DNA of 64,000 nucleotides from contig NZ_JAELXV010000003.1 in assembly GCF_016427535.1 (NCBI RefSeq), positions 310,001 to 374,000 on the forward strand, written 5' to 3'. The DNA is from Hymenobacter sp. BT559. Its GTDB lineage: Bacteria; Bacteroidota; Bacteroidia; Cytophagales; Hymenobacteraceae. Below the pieces are notes generated by a model that had not been told where the DNA came from, did no database searches, and was given only the letters and a program-made list of their open reading frames with translations. This document shows, one piece after another, positions 27,446 through 36,327 of this stretch. Each line of letters opens with the position of its first letter. The stretch's first letter is position 1. The position numbers and the translations under genes were made by a program.

Positions 27446-28378
27446 ATGGAAAATCAACTCCTAGGTCTGCACCACATCACGGCCATTGCCAGCAACGCTC
27501 AGCGCAATTTTAACTTCTATACCAAGGTGTTGGGCCTGCGCTTCTTGAAGCGGACGGTGAACTTTGACGCGCCCGATACTTACCATTTTTATTTTGGCGA
27601 TGAGGTAGGCTCGGCGGGTACCATCCTCACGTTTTTCCCGTGGGAGAACATGACGCCCGGCCGCCGCGGTCCCGGCCAAGCCACCGAAATCGGCTACGCC
27701 GTGCCGCAGGGAAGCCTTGAGTTCTGGCAAAAGCGTTTCGAAGCCCGCGGCGTGACGTATAACAAACCCGCCGAGAAGTTTGGCGAACGCTACCTCACCT
27801 TCCTCGACCCCGATGGCCTCAAGCTGGAGCTAACCGAGGTGGCCGACGACTCGCGCACTCCCTGGACTACCACTGAGGTTGGCGCCGAGGTAGCCACTCG
27901 CGGCTTTCACCACATCACACTCACCCTGAGCGACGTGAAGGCTACGGCCGCCGTGCTCACCGACGTATTTGGTTACCACCTAGTGGCCCAGCACGTCAAC
28001 CGCTTTCGCTACGCCACCGATGCCCTAGGCACCGCTAACATCGTGGAGCTGGTGGCTGCGCCCGGCGAGGCCCGCGGCCACGTGGCGGCTGGCTCGGTGC
28101 ATCACGTAGCCTTCCGGGTGAAAGACGATGCCACTCAGCTATACTTCCGCGACCTTCTGATTAAGAAAGGCTTTCAGGTAACGCCCCAGATTGACCGGCA
28201 GTACTTCCACGCCATGTACTTCCGCGAGCCGGGCGGAGTGCTGTTCGAAGTAGCCACCGACAATCCTGGCTTCATGGTCGACGAGCCGCTGGCTGAGTTG
28301 GGTACGCACCTAATGCTGCCGCCCCAGTACGAAAGCCAGCGCGCCGCCATCGAGGCGCACCTGCCCATGCTAGGCTAA
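27446..28378 (+). CDS. MhqO-like ring-cleaving dioxygenase (glyoxalase/VOC superfamily)
   Basis: 310 residues with two vicinal-oxygen-chelate modules. Module 1 begins LGLHHITAIASNAQRNFNFYTKVLGLRFLK; module 2 begins GFHHITLTLSDVKATAAVLTDVFGY. Metal ligands are expected in HHIT, VHHVAFRVKDD and GVLFEVATD. The family includes MhqO/MhqA/MhqE of Bacillus, which act on hydroquinones. It sits between pirin and an MhqD-like hydrolase on the same strand, which strengthens that reading, though substrate is not shown by sequence. Confidence 0.88.
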   Translation: MENQLLGLHHITAIASNAQRNFNFYTKVLGLRFLKRTVNFDAPDTYHFYFGDEVGSAGTILTFFPWENMTPGRRGPGQATEIGYAVPQGSLEFWQKRFEARGVTYNKPAEKFGERYLTFLDPDGLKLELTEVADDSRTPWTTTEVGAEVATRGFHHITLTLSDVKATAAVLTDVFGYHLVAQHVNRFRYATDALGTANIVELVAAPGEARGHVAAGSVHHVAFRVKDDATQLYFRDLLIKKGFQVTPQIDRQYFHAMYFREPGGVLFEVATDNPGFMVDEPLAELGTHLMLPPQYESQRAAIEAHLPMLG

Positions 28379-28400
28379 GGAGGTGATAAGCAAATTAACC

Positions 28401-28481
28401 CGTCATGCTAAGCTTGCTGGAGTGTCTCTACTGTACAGCTAAATGAGGCAGTAGAGATGCTTCGGCAAGCTCAGCATAGCG
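28401..28481. repeat. Imperfect inverted repeat (REP-like), dioxygenase / hydrolase gap
   Basis: Two ~33-bp arms (28401-28433 and 28449-28481) with about seven mismatches and a 15-nt loop; the right arm contains GCTTCGGCAAGCTCAGCAT. This ATGCTGAGCTTG...GAAGCATCTC wording is, to my knowledge, a dispersed extragenic repeat of Hymenobacter-type genomes. Confidence 0.6.
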
Positions 28482-28515
28482 GATGTCTAAATAGCCTTGA
28501 CAGAGGAAATTTCCT

Positions 28516-29157
28516 ATGAATCCCACCGCTTTTCAGCCTCTTACCTATATCTATCAACCCGCGCCTGGCGCAACGCGCACCCTGCTGCTACTGCATGGCA
28601 CGGGCGGCGACGAGCGCGACTTGCTGCCGCTGGCTGCGCATTTCGGTCCCGGGTTTAATGTGCTAAGTGTGCGCGGCAATGTGCAGGAAGGTGGCATGCC
28701 CCGCTTCTTCCGCCGCCTAGGTATGGGTGTTTTCGACGAGGCCGACGTAGTGTTTCGCACCCACGAGCTAGCCGATTTTATAGGCAGCGTAGCCGAACAA
28801 GAAGGTTTTGACTCCGCGCAGCTCATTGCCGTGGGCTATTCTAATGGCGCTAACATTGCCGGCGGCTTATTGATGCTATACCCAGGCCTGCTGGCGGGCG
28901 CGGTGCTGTGGCGGCCCATGCAGCCGCTGGTGCAAGAGGTGCCCGCATTTGAGACGCCACGGCCGATGCCGGTGTACTTTGCGGCTGGCCAGCACGACCC
29001 TACTGTGCGTCCCGCCGCCACTGAAGCCTACGCGGCCTTGCTAGCGCAGGCTGGCTACCAGCTCACACGCCGCGATGCGCCTGCCGGCCACAATCTGACA
29101 CAGGCCGACCTTGACGGTGCTGTGGCGTGGATGACCAAGAATTTTCCGGCAGCTTAG
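28516..29157 (+). CDS. MhqD-like alpha/beta hydrolase (carboxylesterase/phospholipase family)
   Basis: 213 residues, single-domain serine hydrolase without signal peptide. Oxyanion motif LLLLHGTGGDERD, nucleophile elbow GYSNGA (Ser ~114), Asp in GQHDPTV and His in AGHNLTQ complete the triad. The closest named type is MhqD, co-regulated with MhqO in Bacillus. Third gene of the pirin-dioxygenase-hydrolase set; the REP-like element lies just upstream. Confidence 0.87.
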   Translation: MNPTAFQPLTYIYQPAPGATRTLLLLHGTGGDERDLLPLAAHFGPGFNVLSVRGNVQEGGMPRFFRRLGMGVFDEADVVFRTHELADFIGSVAEQEGFDSAQLIAVGYSNGANIAGGLLMLYPGLLAGAVLWRPMQPLVQEVPAFETPRPMPVYFAAGQHDPTVRPAATEAYAALLAQAGYQLTRRDAPAGHNLTQADLDGAVAWMTKNFPAA

Positions 29158-29199
29158 GCAACCAGCTAGCGTGGGCGGAAGACAATATATTGCGCGCCT

Positions 29200-31041
29200 A
29201 TGCGCTACTCCTCACTGCCTCGCTCACTCGCCACGTGGCTACTTTGCTGGCTTACTAGCAGCTGCCTAGGTGCCTGCGGGTACCAGGCCCAGCCCCAAGC
29301 TGCCCGTCCGCTCGCGCTGACCACCACCCGCGTGGCAGTGCTGCGCAATGTGGGCGAGCTATTACCGCTGCAGCAACTCGACACCCTGCGGCTGGCTGTG
29401 GTGCAGGTACAGGCCCGGCCCGAGCGCCAAGTGCCTAACTTTAGTCAGTATCTCGCGCAAGATGTGCGCGACTACGCGCCTGCCATCTCGATAGTCGGCC
29501 CTAGGCCAGCCGATATGGCCCAACTGCGCCGGAGCAACCTCTTGGTGCTGGCCTTGCCCGAAGGCGGTGCCCACGACCGGGCCGTGTTGCACCAGCTGTT
29601 GGCCCTCCGCAAGAAGCTAGTGGTGCTGGTATGTGATAGCACAGCACTAACTACACTGCCCGAACTGCGCCAGGCTGCGGCCGTGATGTTTGTGAAAGAG
29701 CGCAGCAGGCAGGCCTGTAACCAAGCCGTACAAGTGCTTTTTGGAGGGATGGGTGCAGTCGGGCAGGTATCGCCCGCGCTGGCGCAGGCGGGCCTAGGGA
29801 CGGCGCAGCTCACGCGCGGCGGACTGCGATTAGCCTACGCCTCGCCGCAGGCGGCGGGCCTGCGCCCTGATTTACCTAAGCTGGTCGATTCGCTGATGAG
29901 CCAAGCGCTGGAGGCGGGCGCCTTCCCAGGCGGGCAAGTAATTGTGGCGCGGCACGGGGTGGTGGCCCTCAGCCGCAGCTATGGCGTGCAGCAGCTGGCG
30001 TCCGCGGCTCAGCCGGTGCTCAGCAGCACGCTCTACGATTTTGCGTCACTCACCAAAATAACGGCCGCATTGCCGGCACTCATGCGCCTGCAAGACCTCG
30101 GACTATTTAAGCCTGACTACACGATGGGCGCAATGTTTGATTTCCTAAAAGGAACAGACAAGCAAGACCTGCGCCTGCGCGATGTACTGACGCACCAGGC
30201 GCGGCTCAAGCCCTTTATTCCTTTCTGGCAGAGCTACGTGCAGCCCGGTGGCCGCCTGCGGTCACAGTTTTTTCGGTCTGACTCTTCGGCGCAGTTTCCG
30301 CTGCCGGTGGGCCAGGGGCTTTGGGGTAGCCAGGCACTACCGAGCCGCATTTACCAAGGCGTGGCCACGTCGCCGCTCAATACTCAGCCGGGCTACGTGT
30401 ACTCCGATTTTTCCTTCATGCTGTACCCATACTACGTGCAGCGAGCCACGGGGCAGGCGTTCGACCAGTTTATAGAGAAAGAAATCTACGGCCCCCTAGG
30501 TGCCGGTACGCTGGGCTTTAATCCGCTACGCCGCTTTCCCTTGAGTCGCATTGCACCTACTGAGTACGACTCGTTGTTTCGTAAAAAGCTGGTGCACGGC
30601 ACCGTGCACGATGAAAACGCGGCTATGCTGGGCGGGGTGAGCGGCCACGCTGGGCTCTTTGGCACCGCCAATGACCTGGCTAAGCTGGTGCAGCTCTTCT
30701 TGTGGCAGGGACACTACGGTGGGCGGCAGCTTATCAAGCCCGAAACGATGGCCGAATACACTAGTTGCCCCTTTTGCCCTACCAACCGCCGGGGCCTAGG
30801 CTTCGATAAGCCCGAGCCCAAGAATCCCGCCCTCAACGCAGCGCGCAGTGCCAGCCCACGCAGCTTCGGGCACACAGGCTTCACGGGCACTTATTTCTGG
30901 GTCGAGCCCGACCAAGATTTATTCGTGATTCTACTCACCAACCGCGTTAATCCCACGCGCCGCAATGGGAAGCTCGGCGAGCTTGGCGTGCGCTCGGCAC
31001 TGCTACAACTCGCCATCGAAAGCGCCTTGCCAGAGCAGTAG
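29200..31041 (+). CDS. Serine hydrolase (beta-lactamase class C family) fused to a GH3 C-terminal-like domain
   Basis: 613 residues. The N-terminus has a signal with a lipobox-like CLGAC (Cys26), so a lipoprotein is likely. Residues ~40-200 (VAVLRNVGELLPLQQLDTLRLAVV and ISIVGPRPADMAQLRRSNLLVLAL) resemble the C-terminal domain of GH3 beta-N-acetylglucosaminidases. Residues ~215-610 are a beta-lactamase/PBP-like domain with SxxK as SLTK (Ser283, Lys286), YSD and HTGFTGTYFW near the end. Known Cytophagales relatives carry a full GH3 catalytic domain before this; it is absent here. Possibly acts on cell-wall fragments; substrate unknown. Confidence 0.8.
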   Translation: MRYSSLPRSLATWLLCWLTSSCLGACGYQAQPQAARPLALTTTRVAVLRNVGELLPLQQLDTLRLAVVQVQARPERQVPNFSQYLAQDVRDYAPAISIVGPRPADMAQLRRSNLLVLALPEGGAHDRAVLHQLLALRKKLVVLVCDSTALTTLPELRQAAAVMFVKERSRQACNQAVQVLFGGMGAVGQVSPALAQAGLGTAQLTRGGLRLAYASPQAAGLRPDLPKLVDSLMSQALEAGAFPGGQVIVARHGVVALSRSYGVQQLASAAQPVLSSTLYDFASLTKITAALPALMRLQDLGLFKPDYTMGAMFDFLKGTDKQDLRLRDVLTHQARLKPFIPFWQSYVQPGGRLRSQFFRSDSSAQFPLPVGQGLWGSQALPSRIYQGVATSPLNTQPGYVYSDFSFMLYPYYVQRATGQAFDQFIEKEIYGPLGAGTLGFNPLRRFPLSRIAPTEYDSLFRKKLVHGTVHDENAAMLGGVSGHAGLFGTANDLAKLVQLFLWQGHYGGRQLIKPETMAEYTSCPFCPTNRRGLGFDKPEPKNPALNAARSASPRSFGHTGFTGTYFWVEPDQDLFVILLTNRVNPTRRNGKLGELGVRSALLQLAIESALPEQ

Positions 31042-31358
31042 CCCTAGGTGGCACTTTGGCCTATTAATCAGGGCAAACGGCTCAATACACCTGTGAAGAT
31101 GCGCAGCAGGTGAAGTAATAATAAAGCCGTGCTCATTCAGGTCCTCAATTTGCTAAAGGGTAGCTCAAATGGCTTTTGCAGAAGGCGTTCAGCGCCGACA
31201 ACTCATTAATTATATCATCGCCAGCTGAGGTGTAAATGACGATTTCACCAGCCTATTGGCCCCGTTGACCAGCATCAGCGAAAGCTTTTTGCGCATGAAA
31301 GGCAAGTTGTGCCGACCTTTGCGCCCCGGTTGCCTGCAAGTAGCTGATTTTACCTATT
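31042..31358. other. Intergenic stretch before the atp cluster
   Basis: 317 bp with one CCTAGG at its left end and AT-rich middle. It probably carries the promoter of atpI-atpB, but I cannot point to a convincing -33/-7 pair; GACCTTTG at ~31315 is one base off the -7 consensus. Confidence 0.4.
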
Positions 31359-31769
31359 ATGACGCGCTCATTTTGGACGCAGTTTGCTGCGCTAGTGATG
31401 GCCAGCTATGCCGTGCTTTTGGGGTTGCAAGCGGCGTTTGGAACCGCCATAGTGCATCCGCTGGCGCCCTACGTCCTAGGTGGGTTGCTAGCGGTCACCT
31501 TGCTCACTTATTGGCTCACGGCGCGCTTCGTAGCTCGCTCTGCCGACAACTTCCTAGGGGCCTATTTTGGTGGGGTAGTGCTACGGCTGGTGCTATCGCT
31601 GATTATCGTGCTGGTGTATCTCTACCGGGGTGGGGCGCACGAGGGCCGGGGTACCTGGGCTTTCCTAGGAGTGTTCTTTGTGAGCTACTTTCTGGGCGCT
31701 GGCTTTGAAATTTGGGCTATTTTTAGTAACTTGCGCCCGTTTTCCAAGAAGCAAGTCCCGGAAGAATAG
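31359..31769 (+). CDS. AtpI-like membrane protein upstream of atpB
   Basis: 136 residues with four membrane helices (FAALVMASYAVLLGLQAAF, YVLGGLLAVTLLTYWL, GVVLRLVLSLIIVLVYLY, WAFLGVFFVSYFLGAGFEI). Its position 37 bp before atpB, size and topology match the ATP synthase subunit-I-like gene of Bacteroidota operons. Sequence similarity to E. coli AtpI is weak, so the name rests partly on context. A longer plus-strand frame at 31256 is a shadow. Confidence 0.7.
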   Translation: MTRSFWTQFAALVMASYAVLLGLQAAFGTAIVHPLAPYVLGGLLAVTLLTYWLTARFVARSADNFLGAYFGGVVLRLVLSLIIVLVYLYRGGAHEGRGTWAFLGVFFVSYFLGAGFEIWAIFSNLRPFSKKQVPEE

Positions 31770-31806
31770 CAATTTATCAACGGACTCGCATTTTAATTAG
31801 TTTTTA

Positions 31807-32937
31807 ATGAAGCGGTTACTAACTCTATTTTTCTGCCTTTGCACGTTTGCCGGCTTCGCTGCCGAGCCCACCGAAGGGGGCGAAAAAGAGGAGGCGTTCA
31901 ACCCGGGCGAGATGATTCTGCACCACATCGGCGATTCGCACGAGTGGCACTGGTTCTCGACTGATGACAACCACTTCACCTCGTATCTGCCCATCATCGC
32001 TTACCGTCCTGGTAAGGGCCTTTCGGTTTTCTCGTCGAAGAAGCTGGCTGCTGAGCCCCATCCGGCTCGGGAAGAGTCGCCTTCGCGCAAACGGGCTGCA
32101 GGCGGCTCGCATAGCGAAGGACCTGAGTATGATGGCCTCATGCTACGTGAAGGTAAGCTGATGACGGCTGATGGTAGCAAAGTCTACGACCTGTCCATCA
32201 CCAAGAATGCCGTTGCTCTCCTAGGTAGCGCAGTTCTGATGTTAGTGGTGTTTACCAGTGTCGCAGCCGGTTACAAGAAGAATCAAGGCCGGGCGCCTAA
32301 GGGCATTCAGTCGTTCTTCGAGCCTATCATCATCTTTATCCGCGATGAGATAGCCAAGAAATCAATTGGGCCGAAGTATGAGCGCTACATGCCTTACCTG
32401 CTCACCGTTTTTTTCTTCATCTGGTTCAACAACTTGCTGGGCCTTACGCCTGGTGCTGCTAACCTTACCGGCAACATCGCGGTAACGGCTACTCTGGCAA
32501 TCATAACGCTGGTAATTACCCTGTTTAGCGCTAATAAGAACTACTGGGCACACATCTTCGCTACGCCAGGTGTACCGAAGCTGCTATTGCCTATCATGGT
32601 TCCGGTTGAATTGATTGGTGCTTTCCTAGTTAAGCCCGTTTCGCTTACCATCCGTCTGTTTGCTAACATCACGGCAGGTCACATCGTAATTTTGAGCTTC
32701 ATCAGCTTGATTTTTATCTTCCGCTCGCCTGCTGTAGCGCCTATCTCGCTAGCGTTTGGCTTGTTCATCAATGTACTGGAACTACTGGTTGCTATCCTGC
32801 AAGCATACATCTTCACCTTGCTGACAGCGATGTACATAGGTGGTGCCGTTGAAGAGCACCACCACGATGAGGAACACGCGCTAGATATGCAAACCGGCCC
32901 CGCTGGTAGCGTTATCCCTAACCCTGCGGCTCACTAA
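31807..32937 (+). CDS. atpB: F0F1 ATP synthase subunit a
   Basis: 376 residues. It has a cleavable-looking signal (MKRLLTLFFCLCTFAGFAA) and a ~115-residue extra N-terminal periplasmic region, a form usual in Bacteroidota. The conserved proton-channel helix is PVSLTIRLFANITAGHIVI, whose Arg faces the c-ring; KYERYMPYLLTVFFFIWFNNLLGL is the preceding signature. It forms the stator half-channels in the inner membrane. First of B-E-F-H-A-G. Confidence 0.95.
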   Translation: MKRLLTLFFCLCTFAGFAAEPTEGGEKEEAFNPGEMILHHIGDSHEWHWFSTDDNHFTSYLPIIAYRPGKGLSVFSSKKLAAEPHPAREESPSRKRAAGGSHSEGPEYDGLMLREGKLMTADGSKVYDLSITKNAVALLGSAVLMLVVFTSVAAGYKKNQGRAPKGIQSFFEPIIIFIRDEIAKKSIGPKYERYMPYLLTVFFFIWFNNLLGLTPGAANLTGNIAVTATLAIITLVITLFSANKNYWAHIFATPGVPKLLLPIMVPVELIGAFLVKPVSLTIRLFANITAGHIVILSFISLIFIFRSPAVAPISLAFGLFINVLELLVAILQAYIFTLLTAMYIGGAVEEHHHDEEHALDMQTGPAGSVIPNPAAH

Positions 32938-32946
32938 TAGCCCTAA

Positions 32947-33279
<333 letters not shown>

Positions 33280-33295
33280 GAATAGAGATGGCACA

Positions 33296-33343
33296 AAACA
33301 GCCCGCGGCGCGTCGCTTCGGCGTAGGGCGCCGCGGGCTGTTT
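33296..33343 (+). terminator. Hairpin between atpE and atpF
   Basis: A 16-bp perfect GC-rich stem (33296-33311 with 33328-33343), 16-nt loop, ending TTT. It lies 16 bp after the atpE stop. Inside an operon it may be a partial terminator or a 3' stabiliser for the atpE message, which must be made in excess. Confidence 0.6.
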
Positions 33344-33480
33344 GCGTGAAGGTAGCCAGTTGAAAATGAATAGGATGTGGGAGAGTGAAGGGGCAGTGTG
33401 CATGATGCTTGCCGAGCTTCACTTTTAAATTACATCTAACCTCTTTTCACATTTACCCCGATAGTTAATCTCTATTCAAT

Positions 33481-33975
33481 ATGGACATTGTAACCCCCGA
33501 GTTAGGCCTTATTTTCTGGCAGCTGGTCATCTTTCTGCTAGTGCTTTTCCTGCTGGCCAAGTTTGCTTGGAAGCCGATTCTGTTAGCTCTGCGCGACCGT
33601 GAAGACAGCATCGACAATGCTTTGCGTATGGCGGAGCAGGCTAAGCTGGAAATGCAGAACCTGAAAGCTGGCAATGAGAAGTTGCTAGCCGATGCGCGTC
33701 ACGAGCGCGACCAGATGCTGAAGGAGGGTCAGAACATCGCTAATCAGCTTGTTGAAAAGGCTAAGACTGATGCTACTGAAGAAGCAAACCGCATTGCCCA
33801 ACAAGCGCGCGAATCGATTCAGCAGGAGAAAAACCAAGCTCTAGCCGAAGTGCGCAATACTGCTGCGCAACTTAGCGTCGACATTGCCGAGCGCCTACTG
33901 CGCCGCGAGCTAGCCGACCCTGCTGCTCAGCAAAAGCTGGTTGACGAGTACCTCAAGGACGTTAAGCTTAATTAG
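33481..33975 (+). CDS. atpF: F0F1 ATP synthase subunit b
   Basis: 164 residues. N-terminal membrane helix (LIFWQLVIFLLVLFLLAKFAW) and a long charged coiled-coil (EQAKLEMQNLKAGNEKLLADARHERDQM and on), the peripheral stalk that binds delta. The 201-bp gap after atpE and its AT-rich end may contain a secondary promoter. Its stop codon overlaps the inverted repeat at 33975-34049. Confidence 0.95.
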   Translation: MDIVTPELGLIFWQLVIFLLVLFLLAKFAWKPILLALRDREDSIDNALRMAEQAKLEMQNLKAGNEKLLADARHERDQMLKEGQNIANQLVEKAKTDATEEANRIAQQARESIQQEKNQALAEVRNTAAQLSVDIAERLLRRELADPAAQQKLVDEYLKDVKLN

Positions 33976-34049
33976 TTGTCAGCTGTCGGTTGCTAGGTCT
34001 GGTCAGTCCTTGTAAGACAGGCTAGACCTAGCAACCGACAGCTGACAAC
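33975..34049. repeat. Perfect 26-bp inverted repeat between atpF and atpH
   Basis: Arms 33975-34000 and 34024-34049 are perfectly complementary with a 23-nt loop. The left arm starts on the last base of the atpF stop codon and the right arm ends 17 bp before atpH. There is no T-tract. Confidence 0.8.
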
Positions 34050-34066
34050 CGACAACTAACCTAAAA

Positions 34067-34630
34067 ATGGCCGACCAACAAGTAGCCGCCCGTTACGCTA
34101 AGTCCTTATTGGACCTGGCTCAGGAGCAGGGCACCTTGGCAACGATTAAGCAGGACATGGACTTGCTGGCCAATACCATGGCTGGTAGCCGCGACCTGCG
34201 CTTGCTGCTGCGCAATCCGATTGTAAAGCACGATAAGAAACTAAGCATCCTCAACGCCGTGTTTAAGGGCAAGGTGTCGGATATGCTGTTACGCTTTTTT
34301 CAAATCGTGACGAGCAAAAACCGCGAGGACACGCTTGAGTTCATTGGCAGCGAGTTTTTGAAGCAGTACAATGTGCTGATGGGCGTGCAAGTAGCCGAAG
34401 TAACGTCTGCTGTGCCGCTGACGCCTGCAACCCGCGCCGAGATTGAGAAGATGGTGACCCAGCAAACGGGCCTCACCCAGATTTCGCTCACCGAGAAGGT
34501 GGATGCCTCGCTGATAGGTGGCTTTGTGCTGCGCGTTGGCGACCGGCAAATTGATGATTCGGTACGTGGGGGCCTGCGCCGTCTGCGCACCTCGCTCACC
34601 GACAAGACTTATACTCCCAGCTTAAACTAA
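34067..34630 (+). CDS. atpH: F0F1 ATP synthase subunit delta
   Basis: 187 residues of the OSCP/delta family: N-terminal [18 protein letters not shown] helix bundle, [19 protein letters not shown] in the middle, and the C-terminal [29 protein letters not shown] signature. Connects the b stalk to the alpha3beta3 head. Seven bp before atpA. Confidence 0.95.
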   Translation: MADQQVAARYAKSLLDLAQEQGTLATIKQDMDLLANTMAGSRDLRLLLRNPIVKHDKKLSILNAVFKGKVSDMLLRFFQIVTSKNREDTLEFIGSEFLKQYNVLMGVQVAEVTSAVPLTPATRAEIEKMVTQQTGLTQISLTEKVDASLIGGFVLRVGDRQIDDSVRGGLRRLRTSLTDKTYTPSLN

Positions 34631-34637
34631 TATTCTC

Positions 34638-36218
34638 ATGGCAGAAGTACGCCCGGACGAAGTTTCCGCCATCCTGCGGCAGCAGCTGTCCAATTTTAAA
34701 TCGGCCGCCGAGCTGGAAGAAGTCGGCACTGTGCTGCAGGTTGGTGACGGTGTGGCTCGCATCTATGGCCTGTCGCACGCCCAGTCGGGCGAGCTAATCG
34801 AGTTTGAGAACGGCCTGCAAGGCCTAGTGCTCAACCTTGAAGAAGATAACGTAGGTGCCGTATTGCTCGGCGACTATGCCGAAATCCGGGAAGGTGATAC
34901 GGTTCGCCGCACTAATAAGATTGCTGCCATCCAAGTAGGTGAGGGCATCGTAGGCCGCGTAGTGAACACCCTAGGTCAGCCTATCGACGGCCGTGGCCCT
35001 ATCCAGGGTGAGACTTACGAGATGCCTCTCGAGCGCAAGGCTCCTGGCGTAATCTTCCGCCAGCCCGTAACTGAGCCGCTGCAAACTGGTATCAAGGCTA
35101 TCGACGCCATGATTCCAATTGGGCGAGGCCAGCGCGAGTTGATTATCGGCGACCGCCAGACTGGTAAGTCAACCGTAGCACTTGACGCTATCCTCAACCA
35201 GCGTGAATTCTACGACCGTGGCGAGCCTGTTTTCTGCATCTACGTAGCTGTGGGCCAGAAGGCTTCAACGGTTGCTCAGGTAGTGAACGCCCTTACCAAG
35301 GGTGGTGCTATGGACTACACGGTGGTAGTGTCGGCTTCGGCCTCAGACCCCGCCCCGATGCAGTTCTACGCTCCCTTCACGGGTGCTGCTATTGGTGAGT
35401 ACTTCCGCGATACGGGCCGCCCGGCACTGGTAGTTTACGATGACTTGTCGAAGCAAGCTGTGGCTTACCGCGAGGTATCGCTGCTGCTGCGTCGTCCTCC
35501 CGGACGTGAGGCTTACCCTGGCGACGTTTTCTATCTGCACAGCCGCTTGCTGGAGCGCGCCGCTAAAATCAACGCTTCGGACGAGATTGCGCGCAACATG
35601 AACGACCTACCCGAAAGCTTGAAGCCGCTGGTGAAGGGTGGTGGGTCGCTGACGGCTCTGCCGCTCATTGAAACGCAAGCTGGTGACGTGTCGGCTTATA
35701 TCCCGACCAACGTAATTTCGATTACGGACGGCCAGATATTCCTCGAAACCAACCTCTTCAACTCCGGCGTACGTCCCGCTATCAACGTGGGTATCTCGGT
35801 GAGCCGCGTAGGTGGCAACGCCCAGATTAAGTCGATGAAGAAGGTGTCGGGTACGCTGAAGCTTGACCAGGCGCAATTCCGCGAGCTAGAAGCTTTTGCT
35901 AAGTTTGGCTCGGACCTTGACGCTTCGACCAAGCTCACCATCGAGCGTGGCCGTCGTAACCTAGAAATTCTGAAGCAGCCCCAGTTCTCGCCGGTAAAGG
36001 TGGAGGACCAAGTAGCCATCATTTATGCTGCTACCAACGGTCTGCTAGACACGGTGCCCGTTAACCGCGTGCGCGAGTTCGAGAAAGAATTTACGCAAGT
36101 GCTCAACGCTCGCCATCCCGACGCGCTGAAAGCGCTGAAAGCTGGTAAGCTCGACGACGCAGTAACCGGCGCCCTGCGCCAGACTGCTAAGGACGTAGCC
36201 GCGGGTTTTGCCGCTTAG
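34638..36218 (+). CDS. atpA: F0F1 ATP synthase subunit alpha
   Basis: 526 residues. Walker [10 protein letters not shown] near residue 173; [46 protein letters not shown] is the alpha-subunit signature, including the arginine finger region (ISVSRVGG near 380). Non-catalytic nucleotide-binding subunit. As usual in Bacteroidota, atpD and atpC are not in this cluster. Confidence 0.97.
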   Translation: MAEVRPDEVSAILRQQLSNFKSAAELEEVGTVLQVGDGVARIYGLSHAQSGELIEFENGLQGLVLNLEEDNVGAVLLGDYAEIREGDTVRRTNKIAAIQVGEGIVGRVVNTLGQPIDGRGPIQGETYEMPLERKAPGVIFRQPVTEPLQTGIKAIDAMIPIGRGQRELIIGDRQTGKSTVALDAILNQREFYDRGEPVFCIYVAVGQKASTVAQVVNALTKGGAMDYTVVVSASASDPAPMQFYAPFTGAAIGEYFRDTGRPALVVYDDLSKQAVAYREVSLLLRRPPGREAYPGDVFYLHSRLLERAAKINASDEIARNMNDLPESLKPLVKGGGSLTALPLIETQAGDVSAYIPTNVISITDGQIFLETNLFNSGVRPAINVGISVSRVGGNAQIKSMKKVSGTLKLDQAQFRELEAFAKFGSDLDASTKLTIERGRRNLEILKQPQFSPVKVEDQVAIIYAATNGLLDTVPVNRVREFEKEFTQVLNARHPDALKALKAGKLDDAVTGALRQTAKDVAAGFAA

Positions 36219-36326
36219 ATTGTTGAATTGTCAGGATTGCTGGATGGTTGAATTGGGGTACGCTACCCCATTCAATCGTCCAGCAATCTAACAATCCAGC
36301 AGTTCCAACAATCTGACAATTTAACA
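36219..36326. repeat. Complex inverted repeat between atpA and atpG
   Basis: The ~108-bp gap is almost entirely palindromic. An inner imperfect stem of ~25 bp (about 36235-36260 with 36264-36289, core TGGGGTA CGC TACCCCA) is nested in an outer set of GAATTGTCAG/CTGACAATTT words that fold back across the gap. Confidence 0.7.
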
Positions 36327-36327
36327 A

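Noticed and set aside
31256..31708. 150-codon plus-strand ORF overlapping the atpI-like gene
   Set aside because: Out-of-frame shadow; the frame at 31359 has four clear membrane helices.
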